Below, piece by piece: positions 24,987-32,497 of a stretch of 47,125 nucleotides of DNA (its first letter is position 1; each line of letters opens with the position of its first letter). The notes beneath the pieces are model-generated. The model ran no database searches. It was not told the origin of the DNA and saw only the letters and a list, made by a program, of their open reading frames with translations. Origin of the DNA: Stenotrophomonas pavanii (GTDB lineage Bacteria; Pseudomonadota; Gammaproteobacteria; Xanthomonadales; Xanthomonadaceae); NCBI RefSeq assembly GCF_900101175.1, contig NZ_FNFQ01000016.1, forward strand, positions 40,722-87,846, read 5' to 3'. The translations under genes and the position numbers were made by a program.

Positions 24987-25766
24987 TCAGGTTCCGTCGC
25001 TTATCAGGAAAATGGCGTATACGTTTTCGGTGTAGGTGATGGGGCCGGCTTCAACGGATTCGGGCTCAGCGGGCGCAGGCGCCGAGGCGGGCGCGTAGCT
25101 GCCGGTCACCGAGATCCTGTCGAGATCCCCGCCGTCTTCGCCCGGCTGCGGCCATTGCCCGGCCTGGATGCCGTAGGCGAAGTTCGGCGCCACGTCGGAG
25201 ATGCTGTACAGACCGCGCAGCCGCGTGCCGTAGGCCTTGGCCAGGCCCTGCGCGGACTGGCGGGTCTGGGCTGCGGCCTCGCCCTTGAGTTCGCGCCGCA
25301 ACGCCGCTTCGCCCGAGTAGGTCGGCGCCATGCTGCTGACCTGCACGTTCTCGTTGGCCTTCAACGCACCCAGCACGTCCTGCATCGCCTTCACGCTGGC
25401 AAAGCTGGCGCGCAGCTGGCGCGACACGCGGGTACCGATGAAGACCTGCCGGTTCTGCTCGTAGCGCGTCGCCGGGCCGATCCGCAGGTTGTCCGCACGC
25501 ACGCTGCCCTCCACCGCCTTGTGCTGCTTGAACAGCGCCAGCACGCGGGCCACGTTGCCCTGCACGCGGCGGCGCGCCGCATCGGCATCCATGTCGGTCT
25601 CTTCGATGTTCAACTGCAGGCCGAACCGGTCCGGCATCACCGTGCGGGTGCCCTGCCCCTTCACCAGCAGGTGCGGCTGCGACGGAATGGTATTGGCCTG
25701 CGCCCACGCAGACGGGGCCATCGTGGCCAGCAGCGACGACCACAGCAATGCGCTCAGCAGCTTCAT
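24987..25766 (-). CDS. secreted SIMPL-domain (DUF541) protein inside the trp operon
   Basis: 259 residues. Signal peptide 1-22 (MKLLSALLWSSLLATMAPSAWA, cut before QA), then a SIMPL domain: HLLVKGQGTRTVMPDRFGLQLNIEETD, periodic helices, and a Pro/Ala-rich stretch near 225-245. Periplasmic SIMPL proteins have no settled function; some are linked to oxidative stress. It sits 67 bases after trpE and 2 bases before trpG. Why a periplasmic protein is cistron two of the trp operon is unclear. Confidence 0.85.
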   Translation of the reverse strand: MKLLSALLWSSLLATMAPSAWAQANTIPSQPHLLVKGQGTRTVMPDRFGLQLNIEETDMDADAARRRVQGNVARVLALFKQHKAVEGSVRADNLRIGPATRYEQNRQVFIGTRVSRQLRASFASVKAMQDVLGALKANENVQVSSMAPTYSGEAALRRELKGEAAAQTRQSAQGLAKAYGTRLRGLYSISDVAPNFAYGIQAGQWPQPGEDGGDLDRISVTGSYAPASAPAPAEPESVEAGPITYTENVYAIFLISDGT

Positions 25767-25833
25767 GCGGTACTCCTTGTCTTGAATGGGAACAGCAGGA
25801 GGTGCCGCGGCGCAGGCCACGGCACGGAAAGGC

Positions 25834-27309
25834 TCACAGGCCCTTGGCAGCCTGGGCGACAGCGCGGAACAGCGCGCGGCCCTTGTTCATCGTCTCGTCC
25901 CATTCCTTGTCCGGGTCCGAGTCGTAGACGATGCCGGCGCCGGCCTGCACGTACAGGCGGCCGTCCTTGATCACCGCGGTGCGGATCGCGATCGCGGTAT
26001 CGGCATCGCCGTGCCAGCCGATGTAGCCGATGCTGCCGGCATAGACATTGCGCTTGATCGGTTCCAGCTCGCGGATCACTTCCAGCGCGCGGATCTTCGG
26101 CGCGCCGCTGACCGTGCCGGCCGGGAACGTGGCACGCAGCACGTCGGCATAGCTCAGCCCCGGCTGCAGCTGCCCGGTGACTTCGCTGACGATGTGCATG
26201 ACGTGGCTGTAGCGTTCGATCACGAACTGCTCGCCCACTTCCACGGTGCCGGCCTTCGAGACGCGGCCAGCATCGTTGCGGCCGAGGTCGATCAGCATCA
26301 GGTGCTCGGCGCGTTCCTTCGGGTCGGCCAGCAGCTCGGCTTCCAGCGCCAGGTCCTGCTCGACGGTGGCACCGCGCGGACGGGTGCCGGCGATCGGGCG
26401 CACGGTGACTTCGCCATCCTGAAGGCGTACCAGGATTTCCGGCGAGGAGCCGACCACCTGCAGATCGCCGACATCCAGGAAATACATGTAGGGCGACGGG
26501 TTCAGTGCACGCAGCGCGCGGTACACATCCACCGGGCGCGCCTTGAACGGCACGCTCAGGCGCTGGCTGAGCACCACCTGGAAGATGTCACCGGCGCGGA
26601 TGTATTCCTTGCTGCGCTGGACCGCATCGACGAAGCCTTCGCGGGTGAACCCGGAGACGAAATCCGATTCATCCAGCACGTCGCTGTTGAGCGGGGCGGG
26701 ATAGCCGGCACCCGGTGCACGCAGCTTCGCCGTCAGGGCATCCAGGCGCGCCTGGGCCTGTTCGAAGGCACCGTCGACGCGCGGGTCGGCGTGCACGATC
26801 AGGTACAGCCGGCCCTTGAGGTTGTCGAACACCGCCAGCTCGTTGGAGTCCAGCAGCAGGATGTCCGGCGTGCCCAGTTCATCGCGGCCAGCGGGCGGGG
26901 CCAGGCGCGGCTCGATGTAGCCGATGCACTCGAAACCGAACCAGCCGACCAGGCCACCGGTGAAGCCCGGCAGGCCGTCCAGCTTCGGCACCGAGTGGGC
27001 GCTGCGCAGCGCCTCGACTTCGGCGAACGGGTCGGCCACCTCGCGGGTGTCAACCACCTGGCCGTCTTCGCGCACGGTCAGCGTGTGGCCATGGAAGGCG
27101 TAAACGCGCCGCGCCGGCAGCCCGATGATCGAGTAACGACCAAAGCGCTCGCCGCCTTCGACGGATTCAAACAGGTAGGTATTGGGGCCGTCGGCGAGCT
27201 TCAGATAGACCGAGAGCGGCGTGTCCAGGTCGGACAGCACTTCACGGACGACGGGAATATGGGTGTGGCCTTCAGCGGCCTGCTGCTGAAACTGAGCGTG
27301 CGAGTTCAA
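25834..27309 (-). CDS. trpE: anthranilate synthase component I
   Basis: 491 residues with chorismate-binding enzyme motifs: RPIAGTRPRG, LMLIDLGRNDAGRVS, GTVSGAPKIRALEVI and VQAGAGIVYDSDP. The N-terminal regulatory part includes LSVYLKLADGPNTYLFESVEGGERFGRYS, the tryptophan feedback region. The TTG start at 27309 fits the family N-terminus (MNSHAQF) and follows GGAAGGAAAG with good spacing; the open frame upstream has no ribosome site. First gene of the operon. Confidence 0.95.
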   Translation of the reverse strand: MNSHAQFQQQAAEGHTHIPVVREVLSDLDTPLSVYLKLADGPNTYLFESVEGGERFGRYSIIGLPARRVYAFHGHTLTVREDGQVVDTREVADPFAEVEALRSAHSVPKLDGLPGFTGGLVGWFGFECIGYIEPRLAPPAGRDELGTPDILLLDSNELAVFDNLKGRLYLIVHADPRVDGAFEQAQARLDALTAKLRAPGAGYPAPLNSDVLDESDFVSGFTREGFVDAVQRSKEYIRAGDIFQVVLSQRLSVPFKARPVDVYRALRALNPSPYMYFLDVGDLQVVGSSPEILVRLQDGEVTVRPIAGTRPRGATVEQDLALEAELLADPKERAEHLMLIDLGRNDAGRVSKAGTVEVGEQFVIERYSHVMHIVSEVTGQLQPGLSYADVLRATFPAGTVSGAPKIRALEVIRELEPIKRNVYAGSIGYIGWHGDADTAIAIRTAVIKDGRLYVQAGAGIVYDSDPDKEWDETMNKGRALFRAVAQAAKGL

Positions 27310-27421
27310 GACGACTTTCCTTCCGGGACACAGCGTTATGGGGGCGGACGACGGCAACGGGCCACCATCGCCACCAACGGCGTGCGGAAGAAAGGGTATG
27401 CGGGGTCGTCAGGCTGGACAC
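27272..27421 (-). promoter_or_regulatory. possible Trp-rich leader reading frame before trpE
   Basis: A minus-strand frame from GTG 27421 encodes five residues Trp-Trp-Arg-Trp-Trp at 27376-27362 and ends at 27272, 38 bases inside trpE. Candidate promoter TTCCCC, 17 bases, TACAGT (27433-27428), which would make the GTG nearly leaderless. No terminator hairpin with a T-run follows, so classic attenuation is not supported; coupling to trpE translation is possible. Confidence 0.35.
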
Positions 27422-27517
27422 CCCTTGACTGTATCGCAGCTTGGTCGGCAGGGGAACCCTGGGAAACTGAACCACGGGACGGGCGGGGCCGGCCACGGGA
27501 ACCGACGACGCGGACCG

Positions 27518-27605
27518 GTAGAGTCGACTGTTGGTCGACTTGCGCGCGTAGCGCGGGGTTTTATGCCGTCGGAACGAAGAGCAGTCGACTGACAGTCGAC
27601 TCTAC
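27518..27605. repeat. GTAG-type REP dimer, AGTCGACT subfamily
   Basis: GTAGAGTCGACTGTTGGTCGACT-type unit at 27518-27540 and its mirror at 27583-27605. The stem AGTCGAC(T) differs from the other subfamilies. Between the units, GCGCGCGTAGCGCG forms a small hairpin. It lies 4 bases from the yegS stop. Confidence 0.85.
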
Positions 27606-27608
27606 CCC

Positions 27609-28553
27609 CTACCCATCTAACCCCTGCCCCGCCAGCAACGGGCAACCGACCGGCAGGTGCATCCGCACCCTGCCCGGCACGCACGCGATGCGGAACTGGC
27701 GCGCCTGCACCGGTTCGCCGTCCAGGTTGAGCGTCAGCGGCCGCTCGGCTTGCACCTGCAGCCACGGCAGCCTCGCGCGCGTGGCCAATTGTTCGAGCGC
27801 GGCCTGCGTGCCGGACTTCAGCATCTGGCCGAGGGTGGCGGTGACCTCCCCTTCCAGCTCTGGCAGCACGGTGACATCCAGCAGCCCGTCGTCGATCAGG
27901 GCCTGCGGGCACAGCTGCTGGCCACCGCCGGCCTGGCGGCCATTGCCGATGCCGAGCGCGATGAAGTCGCCTTCCCACGCGAAATCCGGGCCGGACAGGC
28001 GCGCGGTGATCGGCTCGATGCGGCCCAGCTTGGCAATGCCGGTGATCACGTAGGCCAGCCCACCCAGCATCTTCTTCAAGCCGGCATCGGTCTCCACCGT
28101 CACCTGCGTGCCAAAGCCACCGCTGGCGAGGTTGGCGCACCACCAGGGCGTGCCATCGGCGTCCACGCGCAGCAGGTCGATGGCATGCGGCGGTGCCTGG
28201 CCGATCAGGGCGAAGGCCTCCTGGGGCGCGGTCGGGATGCCGGCAGCCGTGGCGAAATCGTTGGCGGTCCCCATCGGGATCAGCGCCAGCGAAGGCAGCG
28301 CCTGCGCCGGTTCATCGCGATGGGCCAGGGTTTCGGCCACCGCACTGAGCGTGCCGTCGCCACCGGCGGCCACGATCACGTCCACGCCATGGTCGATGGC
28401 TTCGGCAACGTAGCGTTCGGCGTCGCCGTCTTCCCAGGTCACCCGTACGTCCAGCTGCACGCCCTGCCCGCGCCAGTGGCCGACGGCATCGCGCAGCTCC
28501 TCGTTGCCAGCGGATTTTCCATTGAGGATCAGGCGCCAGCGCGGGGTGGTCAT
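27609..28553 (-). CDS. yegS: lipid kinase, YegS/diacylglycerol kinase family
   Basis: 314 residues. N-terminal nucleotide-binding domain with LILNGKSAG, VIVAAGGDGTLSAVAETL (GGDGT) and PMGTANDFATA; the C-terminal beta-rich domain ends CPQALIDDGLLDVTVLPE. YegS phosphorylates phosphatidylglycerol or diacylglycerol at the membrane. ATG 28553 was chosen (MTTPRWRLIL), the first Met before the conserved strand. Confidence 0.9.
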   Translation of the reverse strand: MTTPRWRLILNGKSAGNEELRDAVGHWRGQGVQLDVRVTWEDGDAERYVAEAIDHGVDVIVAAGGDGTLSAVAETLAHRDEPAQALPSLALIPMGTANDFATAAGIPTAPQEAFALIGQAPPHAIDLLRVDADGTPWWCANLASGGFGTQVTVETDAGLKKMLGGLAYVITGIAKLGRIEPITARLSGPDFAWEGDFIALGIGNGRQAGGGQQLCPQALIDDGLLDVTVLPELEGEVTATLGQMLKSGTQAALEQLATRARLPWLQVQAERPLTLNLDGEPVQARQFRIACVPGRVRMHLPVGCPLLAGQGLDG

Positions 28554-28630
28554 GCAGAGCTTCCAGGAGAGGGGGGGCACAGGCTAGCAATCGCGCGTTC
28601 GCTGCCAGTGAACGCCAACGCTTGGAAGCC

Positions 28631-28653
28631 GTAGATCCACGCCACGCGTGGAT
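28631..28653 (+). repeat. GTAG-type REP, ATCCACGC-stem subfamily
   Basis: GTAG, then ATCCACGC-CAC-GCGTGGAT, a perfect stem. In the 303-base interval 28554-28856, which also holds a putative small RNA and another REP. Confidence 0.8.
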
Positions 28654-28741
28654 GATGGTGCAGGGGAGCCGACGCGGCACCGCAACGGCGATGTCATGCA
28701 GATGTCATTGCCGGCCCGGAGAATGGAAGGCCATAGCAGGG

Positions 28742-28815
28742 ACGACGGATGGAGGCAGGATCAGCCTCCCACGCATGCAGCGAAGCCACGCCCGTGATGG
28801 GCGTGGCTTTTTTTT
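28742..28815 (+). ncRNA. putative small RNA ending in an intrinsic terminator
   Basis: Hairpin GGAGGC-AGGATCA-GCCTCC (28751-28769), a single-stranded link, then terminator AGCCACGCCC-GTGAT-GGGCGTGGCT (28784-28808) with eight T (28808-28815). No plus-strand gene lies upstream; both flanking genes face minus, so the terminator must end its own short transcript. A weak promoter, TTGCCG (from about 28710) with CCATAG 17 bases on, would start RNA near 28742. No open frame of note. Confidence 0.5.
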
Positions 28816-28823
28816 GCCCGGCC

Positions 28824-28846
28824 GTAGATCCACGCCGTGCGTGGAT
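28824..28846 (+). repeat. GTAG-type REP, ATCCACGC-stem subfamily
   Basis: GTAG, then ATCCACGC-CGT-GCGTGGAT. It lies 8 bases after the sRNA T-run and 10 bases before the GNAT stop. Confidence 0.8.
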
Positions 28847-28856
28847 GCACGTCATC

Positions 28857-29348
28857 TCACCCGTTGGCGAAATCGTGCAGCGCCTGGCCCTGCAGCCGGT
28901 ACACGGTCCACTCGTCCTGCGGCTTCGCGCCGGCAGCGGTGTAGAACGCGATGGCCGGGGTGTTCCAGTCCAGCACCGACCACTCGAAGCGGCCGCAGCC
29001 TTCGGCCACGGCCTGGCGGGCGATGTACTTCAGCAGCGCCTTGCCAGCGCCCGCGCCACGCTTTTCCTGGCTGACATACAGGTCTTCCAGGTAGATGCCC
29101 TTGCGGCCCAGCCAGGTCGAGTAGTTGTAGAAATACACGGCGTAACCGATGGCCTCGCCACCGGCTTCGCAGATCAGGGCGCGCGCCGTGGCATCGGGTC
29201 CGAACAGGCTCTCGGCGATGCCGATCTCATCGGTCTGCACCGAGTGCTCGGCCTTCTCGTAAATGGCCAGCTCGCGGATGAAATGCAGGATCAGACCGGC
29301 ATCGGCCACGGTGGCCGGGCGGATGTTCAACACGGCCACCGTGCTCAT
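28857..29348 (-). CDS. GNAT-family N-acetyltransferase
   Basis: 163 residues with a GNAT fold; the acetyl-CoA loop is SQEKRGAGAGKALL (about residues 93-106), preceded by YLEDLYV and followed by WSVLDWNTPAIAFYTAAGA. This pattern is that of the diamine/thialysine acetyltransferase (SAT-like) branch, so a polyamine or amino-acid amine is a likely acceptor. It follows rpe by 3 bases. Confidence 0.88.
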   Translation of the reverse strand: MSTVAVLNIRPATVADAGLILHFIRELAIYEKAEHSVQTDEIGIAESLFGPDATARALICEAGGEAIGYAVYFYNYSTWLGRKGIYLEDLYVSQEKRGAGAGKALLKYIARQAVAEGCGRFEWSVLDWNTPAIAFYTAAGAKPQDEWTVYRLQGQALHDFANG

Positions 29349-29351
29349 GGT

Positions 29352-30029
29352 TCAGCCCCGCGCCGCGGCAACGTTGGCGCGCATCTGCGCGATCACGTCC
29401 TGGTAGCTGGTCTTGGCATTGAAGATGGCCGAACCGGCGACGAAGGTATCGGCGCCAGCGGCAGCGATCTGGCCGATGTTGTCGGCCTTCACGCCACCGT
29501 CGATCTCCAGGCGGATGTCCTTGCCGCTGGCGTCGATCATCTTGCGCACGACCTTCAGCTTGTCCAGCGCCGAGGGGATGAAGGCCTGGCCGCCGAAGCC
29601 CGGGTTGACCGACATCAGCAGCACCAGGTCCAGGTCCTCCAGCACCCAGTCGAGGATGTCCACCGGCGTGGCCGGATTGAGCACGATGCCCGGCTTGCAG
29701 CCCAGCGAGCGGATCAGCTGGATGGTGCGGTGCACGTGGCGGCTCGCCTCCGGATGGAAGCTGATGTAGGTGGCACCGGCCTCGGCAAAATCCGGAATGA
29801 TGCGGTCCACCGGCTCGACCATCAGGTGCACGTCGATCGGTGCGGTCACGCCGTGCTTGCGCAGCGCCTGGCAGACCATCGGGCCGATGGTCAGGTTCGG
29901 CACGTAGTGGTTGTCCATCACGTCGAAGTGGACCCAGTCCGCGCCAGCGGCGAGGACGTTGTCGACTTCCTCGCCGAGGCGGGCGAAGTTGGCGGACAGG
30001 ATGGAGGGGGCGATGAGGCAGTGGGACAT
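29352..30029 (-). CDS. rpe: ribulose-phosphate 3-epimerase
   Basis: 225 residues, TIM barrel with Rpe motifs: SILSANFARLGEEV, WVHFDVMDNHYVPNLTIGP, DVHLMVEPVD, MSVNPGFGGQAF and EIDGGV. It interconverts ribulose 5-phosphate and xylulose 5-phosphate in the pentose phosphate pathway using a metal bound by the His/Asp pairs. ATG 30029 (MSHCLIAPS) was taken as start. The trp genes are not next to it, unlike rpe-trp clusters elsewhere. Confidence 0.96.
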   Translation of the reverse strand: MSHCLIAPSILSANFARLGEEVDNVLAAGADWVHFDVMDNHYVPNLTIGPMVCQALRKHGVTAPIDVHLMVEPVDRIIPDFAEAGATYISFHPEASRHVHRTIQLIRSLGCKPGIVLNPATPVDILDWVLEDLDLVLLMSVNPGFGGQAFIPSALDKLKVVRKMIDASGKDIRLEIDGGVKADNIGQIAAAGADTFVAGSAIFNAKTSYQDVIAQMRANVAAARG

Positions 30030-30058
30030 GGCCGGGCCTTGCAACGAGGGGAAAGGGG

Positions 30059-30388
30059 TCAGCGCTTGCGCAGGGTCTTGATGCGGTCGTAGGCGGCATT
30101 GATCCGCCGCGACTTCTGCTCGGCCTGCTGCTGCAGCTCGGGGGCGGCGCCGCCAAGCTTGTCGGGGTGGTACTGGGAGATCAGCTTGCGGTAGGCGCGC
30201 TCGATCTCGGCATCGGTGGCCTCGGAGGTCAGCCCCAGCTCCCGGTACGGGTTCTCCTTGTTCAGGCGGAACCAGTCCGAGTCGAAGGCGTGGCCGATCA
30301 GCAGCCCCACCACGGCGCCGAACAGCGGATTGGGCCGGAACAACAGGGCGCCGGCGATGAATCCGAGCAGTTTTCCGTACCAGCGCAT
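30059..30388 (-). CDS. short membrane-anchored J-domain protein (DjlA-like, no TerB domain)
   Basis: 109 residues. N-terminal Gly-rich TM segment GKLLGFIAGALLFRPNPLFGAVVGLLIGHAFD (about 5-36, the DjlA-type anchor), then directly a J domain (about 48-107) with YRELGLTSEATDAEIERAYRKL and the essential HPD in YHPDKLGG. DjlA normally has a TerB-like domain between anchor and J domain; here it is missing. It would recruit DnaK to the inner membrane. 29 bases upstream of rpe; divergent from purC. Confidence 0.85.
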   Translation of the reverse strand: MRWYGKLLGFIAGALLFRPNPLFGAVVGLLIGHAFDSDWFRLNKENPYRELGLTSEATDAEIERAYRKLISQYHPDKLGGAAPELQQQAEQKSRRINAAYDRIKTLRKR

Positions 30389-30532
30389 GGCGCTCCGGGG
30401 TGGACCGACGAAATGGACGCTCATTTTACGTCACAGCGGGCCCGGACCGCTTTACACTAGGCCGCCCGCTGGTCAGCGGGCCCGCCGGGTCCGTTGGGCA
30501 GCAGCCGTATCGACAACGCCCCAGGAGTGCCC

Positions 30533-31459
30533 GTGCCAACCACGCTGTTGCAATCCGATCTCCCCGGCCTGCCCTTGCGCCATCGCGGCAAGGTGCGTGA
30601 TGTGTTCGATATCCCGCGCGAGCGGCTGCCAGCCGGAACCCCGCCGGGCGATTACCTGCTGATGGTGGCCACCGATCGCCTGTCTGCGTTCGATGTCGTG
30701 CTGCCCGACCCGATCCCGGGCAAGGGCGAGATGCTCTGCCAGGTCTCCAACTTCTGGTTCGCCAAGACCGCCCACCTGATGCCCAACCACCTGACCGGCA
30801 TCGACGTGGCCAGCGTGCTGCCCGAGGGCGTGGACCCGGCCCTGTACGCCCGGCGCGCGGTGGTCACCCGCAAGCTGAAGCCGGTGCCGGTGGAAGCGAT
30901 CGCGCGCGGCTACCTGATCGGCAGCGGCTGGAAGGACTACCAGCGCACCGGCAAGGTCAGCGGCATCGACCTGCCCGATGGCCTGCGCCAGGCCGAGCAG
31001 CTGCCCGAGCCGATCTTCACCCCGTCGACCAAGGCCGCCGTCGGCGACCACGACGAGAACATCGATTTCGATGCGATGGTGAAGCAGGTCGGTGCGGAAC
31101 TGGCCGAGCGCGTGCGCGACGCCACCCTGCGCATCTACAAGTTCGCCGCCGATTACGCCCGCGAACGCGGCATCCTCCTGGCCGACACCAAGTTCGAGTT
31201 CGGTACCGACGCCGATGGCCGCCTGTACATCATGGACGAGATGCTGACGCCGGATTCCTCGCGTTACTGGCCGGCCGACGAGTACGAAGTGGGCACCAGC
31301 CCGCCGAGCTACGACAAGCAGTTCGTGCGCGATTACCTGGAGACGCTGGACTGGGGCAAGACCGCCCCGGGCCCGACCATCCCGGCCGAGATCATCGAGC
31401 GCACCCGCGCCAAGTACGCCGAAGCGCTGCAGCGCCTGGCCGGGATCAGCGTCGACTGA
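30533..31459 (+). CDS. purC: SAICAR synthase
   Basis: 308 residues, the longer Ade1-like form. Motifs: GKVRDVFD, LLMVATDRLSAFDVVLPDPIPGKG, VEAIARGYLIGSGWKDY, KAAVGDHDENI, LADTKFEFG and DEMLTPDSSRYWP. It adds aspartate to CAIR in purine synthesis. The GTG start at 30533 follows AGGAG (30523-30527); an in-frame GTG at 30527 overlaps that site and is less likely. Confidence 0.95.
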   Translation: MPTTLLQSDLPGLPLRHRGKVRDVFDIPRERLPAGTPPGDYLLMVATDRLSAFDVVLPDPIPGKGEMLCQVSNFWFAKTAHLMPNHLTGIDVASVLPEGVDPALYARRAVVTRKLKPVPVEAIARGYLIGSGWKDYQRTGKVSGIDLPDGLRQAEQLPEPIFTPSTKAAVGDHDENIDFDAMVKQVGAELAERVRDATLRIYKFAADYARERGILLADTKFEFGTDADGRLYIMDEMLTPDSSRYWPADEYEVGTSPPSYDKQFVRDYLETLDWGKTAPGPTIPAEIIERTRAKYAEALQRLAGISVD

Positions 31460-31504
31460 TCCCCTGCGCCCCCGGCCGGAAAGGCGGGGGGCGTTCTGAA
31501 CGCG

Positions 31505-31655
31505 GTAGTGCCGGCCGCTGGCCGGCAACTTCGGTATGCCTGCAGCCAGGCGTGGCCGGGCTCTACTGCCGGTTGCCCGGGGTAGTGCCGGCCGCTGGCC
31601 GGCAACCTCGCGAACTCGGCTATGCTCTGGAGTGCCGGCCGGCGGCCGGCACTAC
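31505..31655. repeat. cluster of three GTAG-type REPs, GCCGGCC subfamily
   Basis: Two direct units at 31505-31527 and 31582-31604 (identical 23-base core) and a mirrored unit at 31633-31655 whose loop is GGC. They fill most of the 220-base gap between purC and the Mpo1-like gene. The last unit ends 25 bases before that gene's ATG. Confidence 0.88.
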
Positions 31656-31679
31656 CGTTGTCCGAGGAAGCGACGCAGC

Positions 31680-32165
31680 ATGCAGACATCCACCCAGCTT
31701 GCGCGGCCGATCGACCGCTATTTCGCCAGCTACTCCGACGACCACCGCAATGTGATCAACCAGCGCATCCACGTGGTGGCGGTGCCGGCGATCCTGTGGT
31801 CGGTGGTGGCCCTGCTGTGGTGCCTGCCACCGCTGATCACCTGGTTCCAGTACGGCATCTGGTCGGCGTTGGCGATGTTCAGTGCCTGGTGCTTCTACAA
31901 CAAGCTGTCGCGCCCGCTGGGCATCGGCATGCTCATCCAGTTCTTCGTGTTCGGCTGCCTGTGCCGCCTGCTGGAGGCCGAGATCGGCCTGCAGGGGCTG
32001 CGCTGGCTGGCGGTAGGGGTGTTCGTGGTGGCCTGGATCGCGCAGTTCATCGGCCACAAGTTCGAGGGCCGTAAGCCCAGCTTCCTGACCGACCTGACCT
32101 ACCTGCTGATCGGCCCGGCCTGGGTGATGGCCAAGCTCTACCGCAAGCTCGACTGGCGCTACTGA
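31680..32165 (+). CDS. Mpo1-like (DUF962) membrane protein
   Basis: 161 residues, four hydrophobic helices (about 32-50, 55-75, 85-105, 108-128). The DUF962 motifs DHRNVINQRIHVVAVP at the N-terminus and FIGHKFEGRKPSFLTDL near 120-140 carry the conserved His residues. Yeast Mpo1 of this family is an Fe(II)-dependent dioxygenase of 2-hydroxy fatty acids; the activity of bacterial members is inferred. ATG 31680 begins the conserved region; a REP cluster lies just upstream. Confidence 0.85.
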   Translation: MQTSTQLARPIDRYFASYSDDHRNVINQRIHVVAVPAILWSVVALLWCLPPLITWFQYGIWSALAMFSAWCFYNKLSRPLGIGMLIQFFVFGCLCRLLEAEIGLQGLRWLAVGVFVVAWIAQFIGHKFEGRKPSFLTDLTYLLIGPAWVMAKLYRKLDWRY

Positions 32166-32256
32166 CCTTGCGGTGGCCGACAGTGGCCGTCGTTTCCTGA
32201 ACGGGCGGATTCCGTCACCCACGCTACACGGCGGCCCTGCCAGCCTGCGGCAGTGA

Positions 32257-32343
32257 CTCGCTCCCCACCTCTCGCCCGTTGGCGGCAGCCCCTGTGCGAC
32301 AGGGCCTGCGGTCTCCCTGCGTGGGCGTAAGGTGTCCCCCGAG
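32257..32343 (+). ncRNA. possible rod-like RNA fold upstream of the Mrp operon
   Basis: Within the 332-base gap 32166-32497, nested pairs line up: CTCG/CGAG (32257, 32340), ACCT/AGGT (32267, 32330), CGCCC/GGGCG (32273, 32323) and GCAG-C-CCCTGT/ACAGGG-C-CTGC (32285-32309) with loop GCG. That gives 23 pairs with symmetric internal loops. No open frame is convincing here. It could be a leader structure or a separate RNA; GC-rich chance pairing is not excluded. Confidence 0.35.
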
Positions 32344-32497
32344 GGCAAGCGGGGAGGAGCAACAGGAACGCGATGCTGCGCCGCGAAAAAATGAATCAGC
32401 GGACGTTACATGCAGTTGATCGCCGTTCGATGGGTTTCGGCGACATTTCGCAGCCTGTTATCCTCCCTGACCTGCTCGTGAATCATGGATTCCCTGC

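Noticed and set aside
25786..28053. Long plus-strand open frame across trpE and yegS
   Set aside because: Composition (Arg, Gln, His, Ala) is that of an antisense frame and it crosses two well-supported genes and a REP dimer.
32257..32343. 6S RNA or cobalamin riboswitch before the Mrp operon
   Set aside because: The rod shape recalls 6S RNA, but length, flanking genes and the conserved loop sequences do not match, and no cobalamin box is present. Kept only as an unnamed fold.
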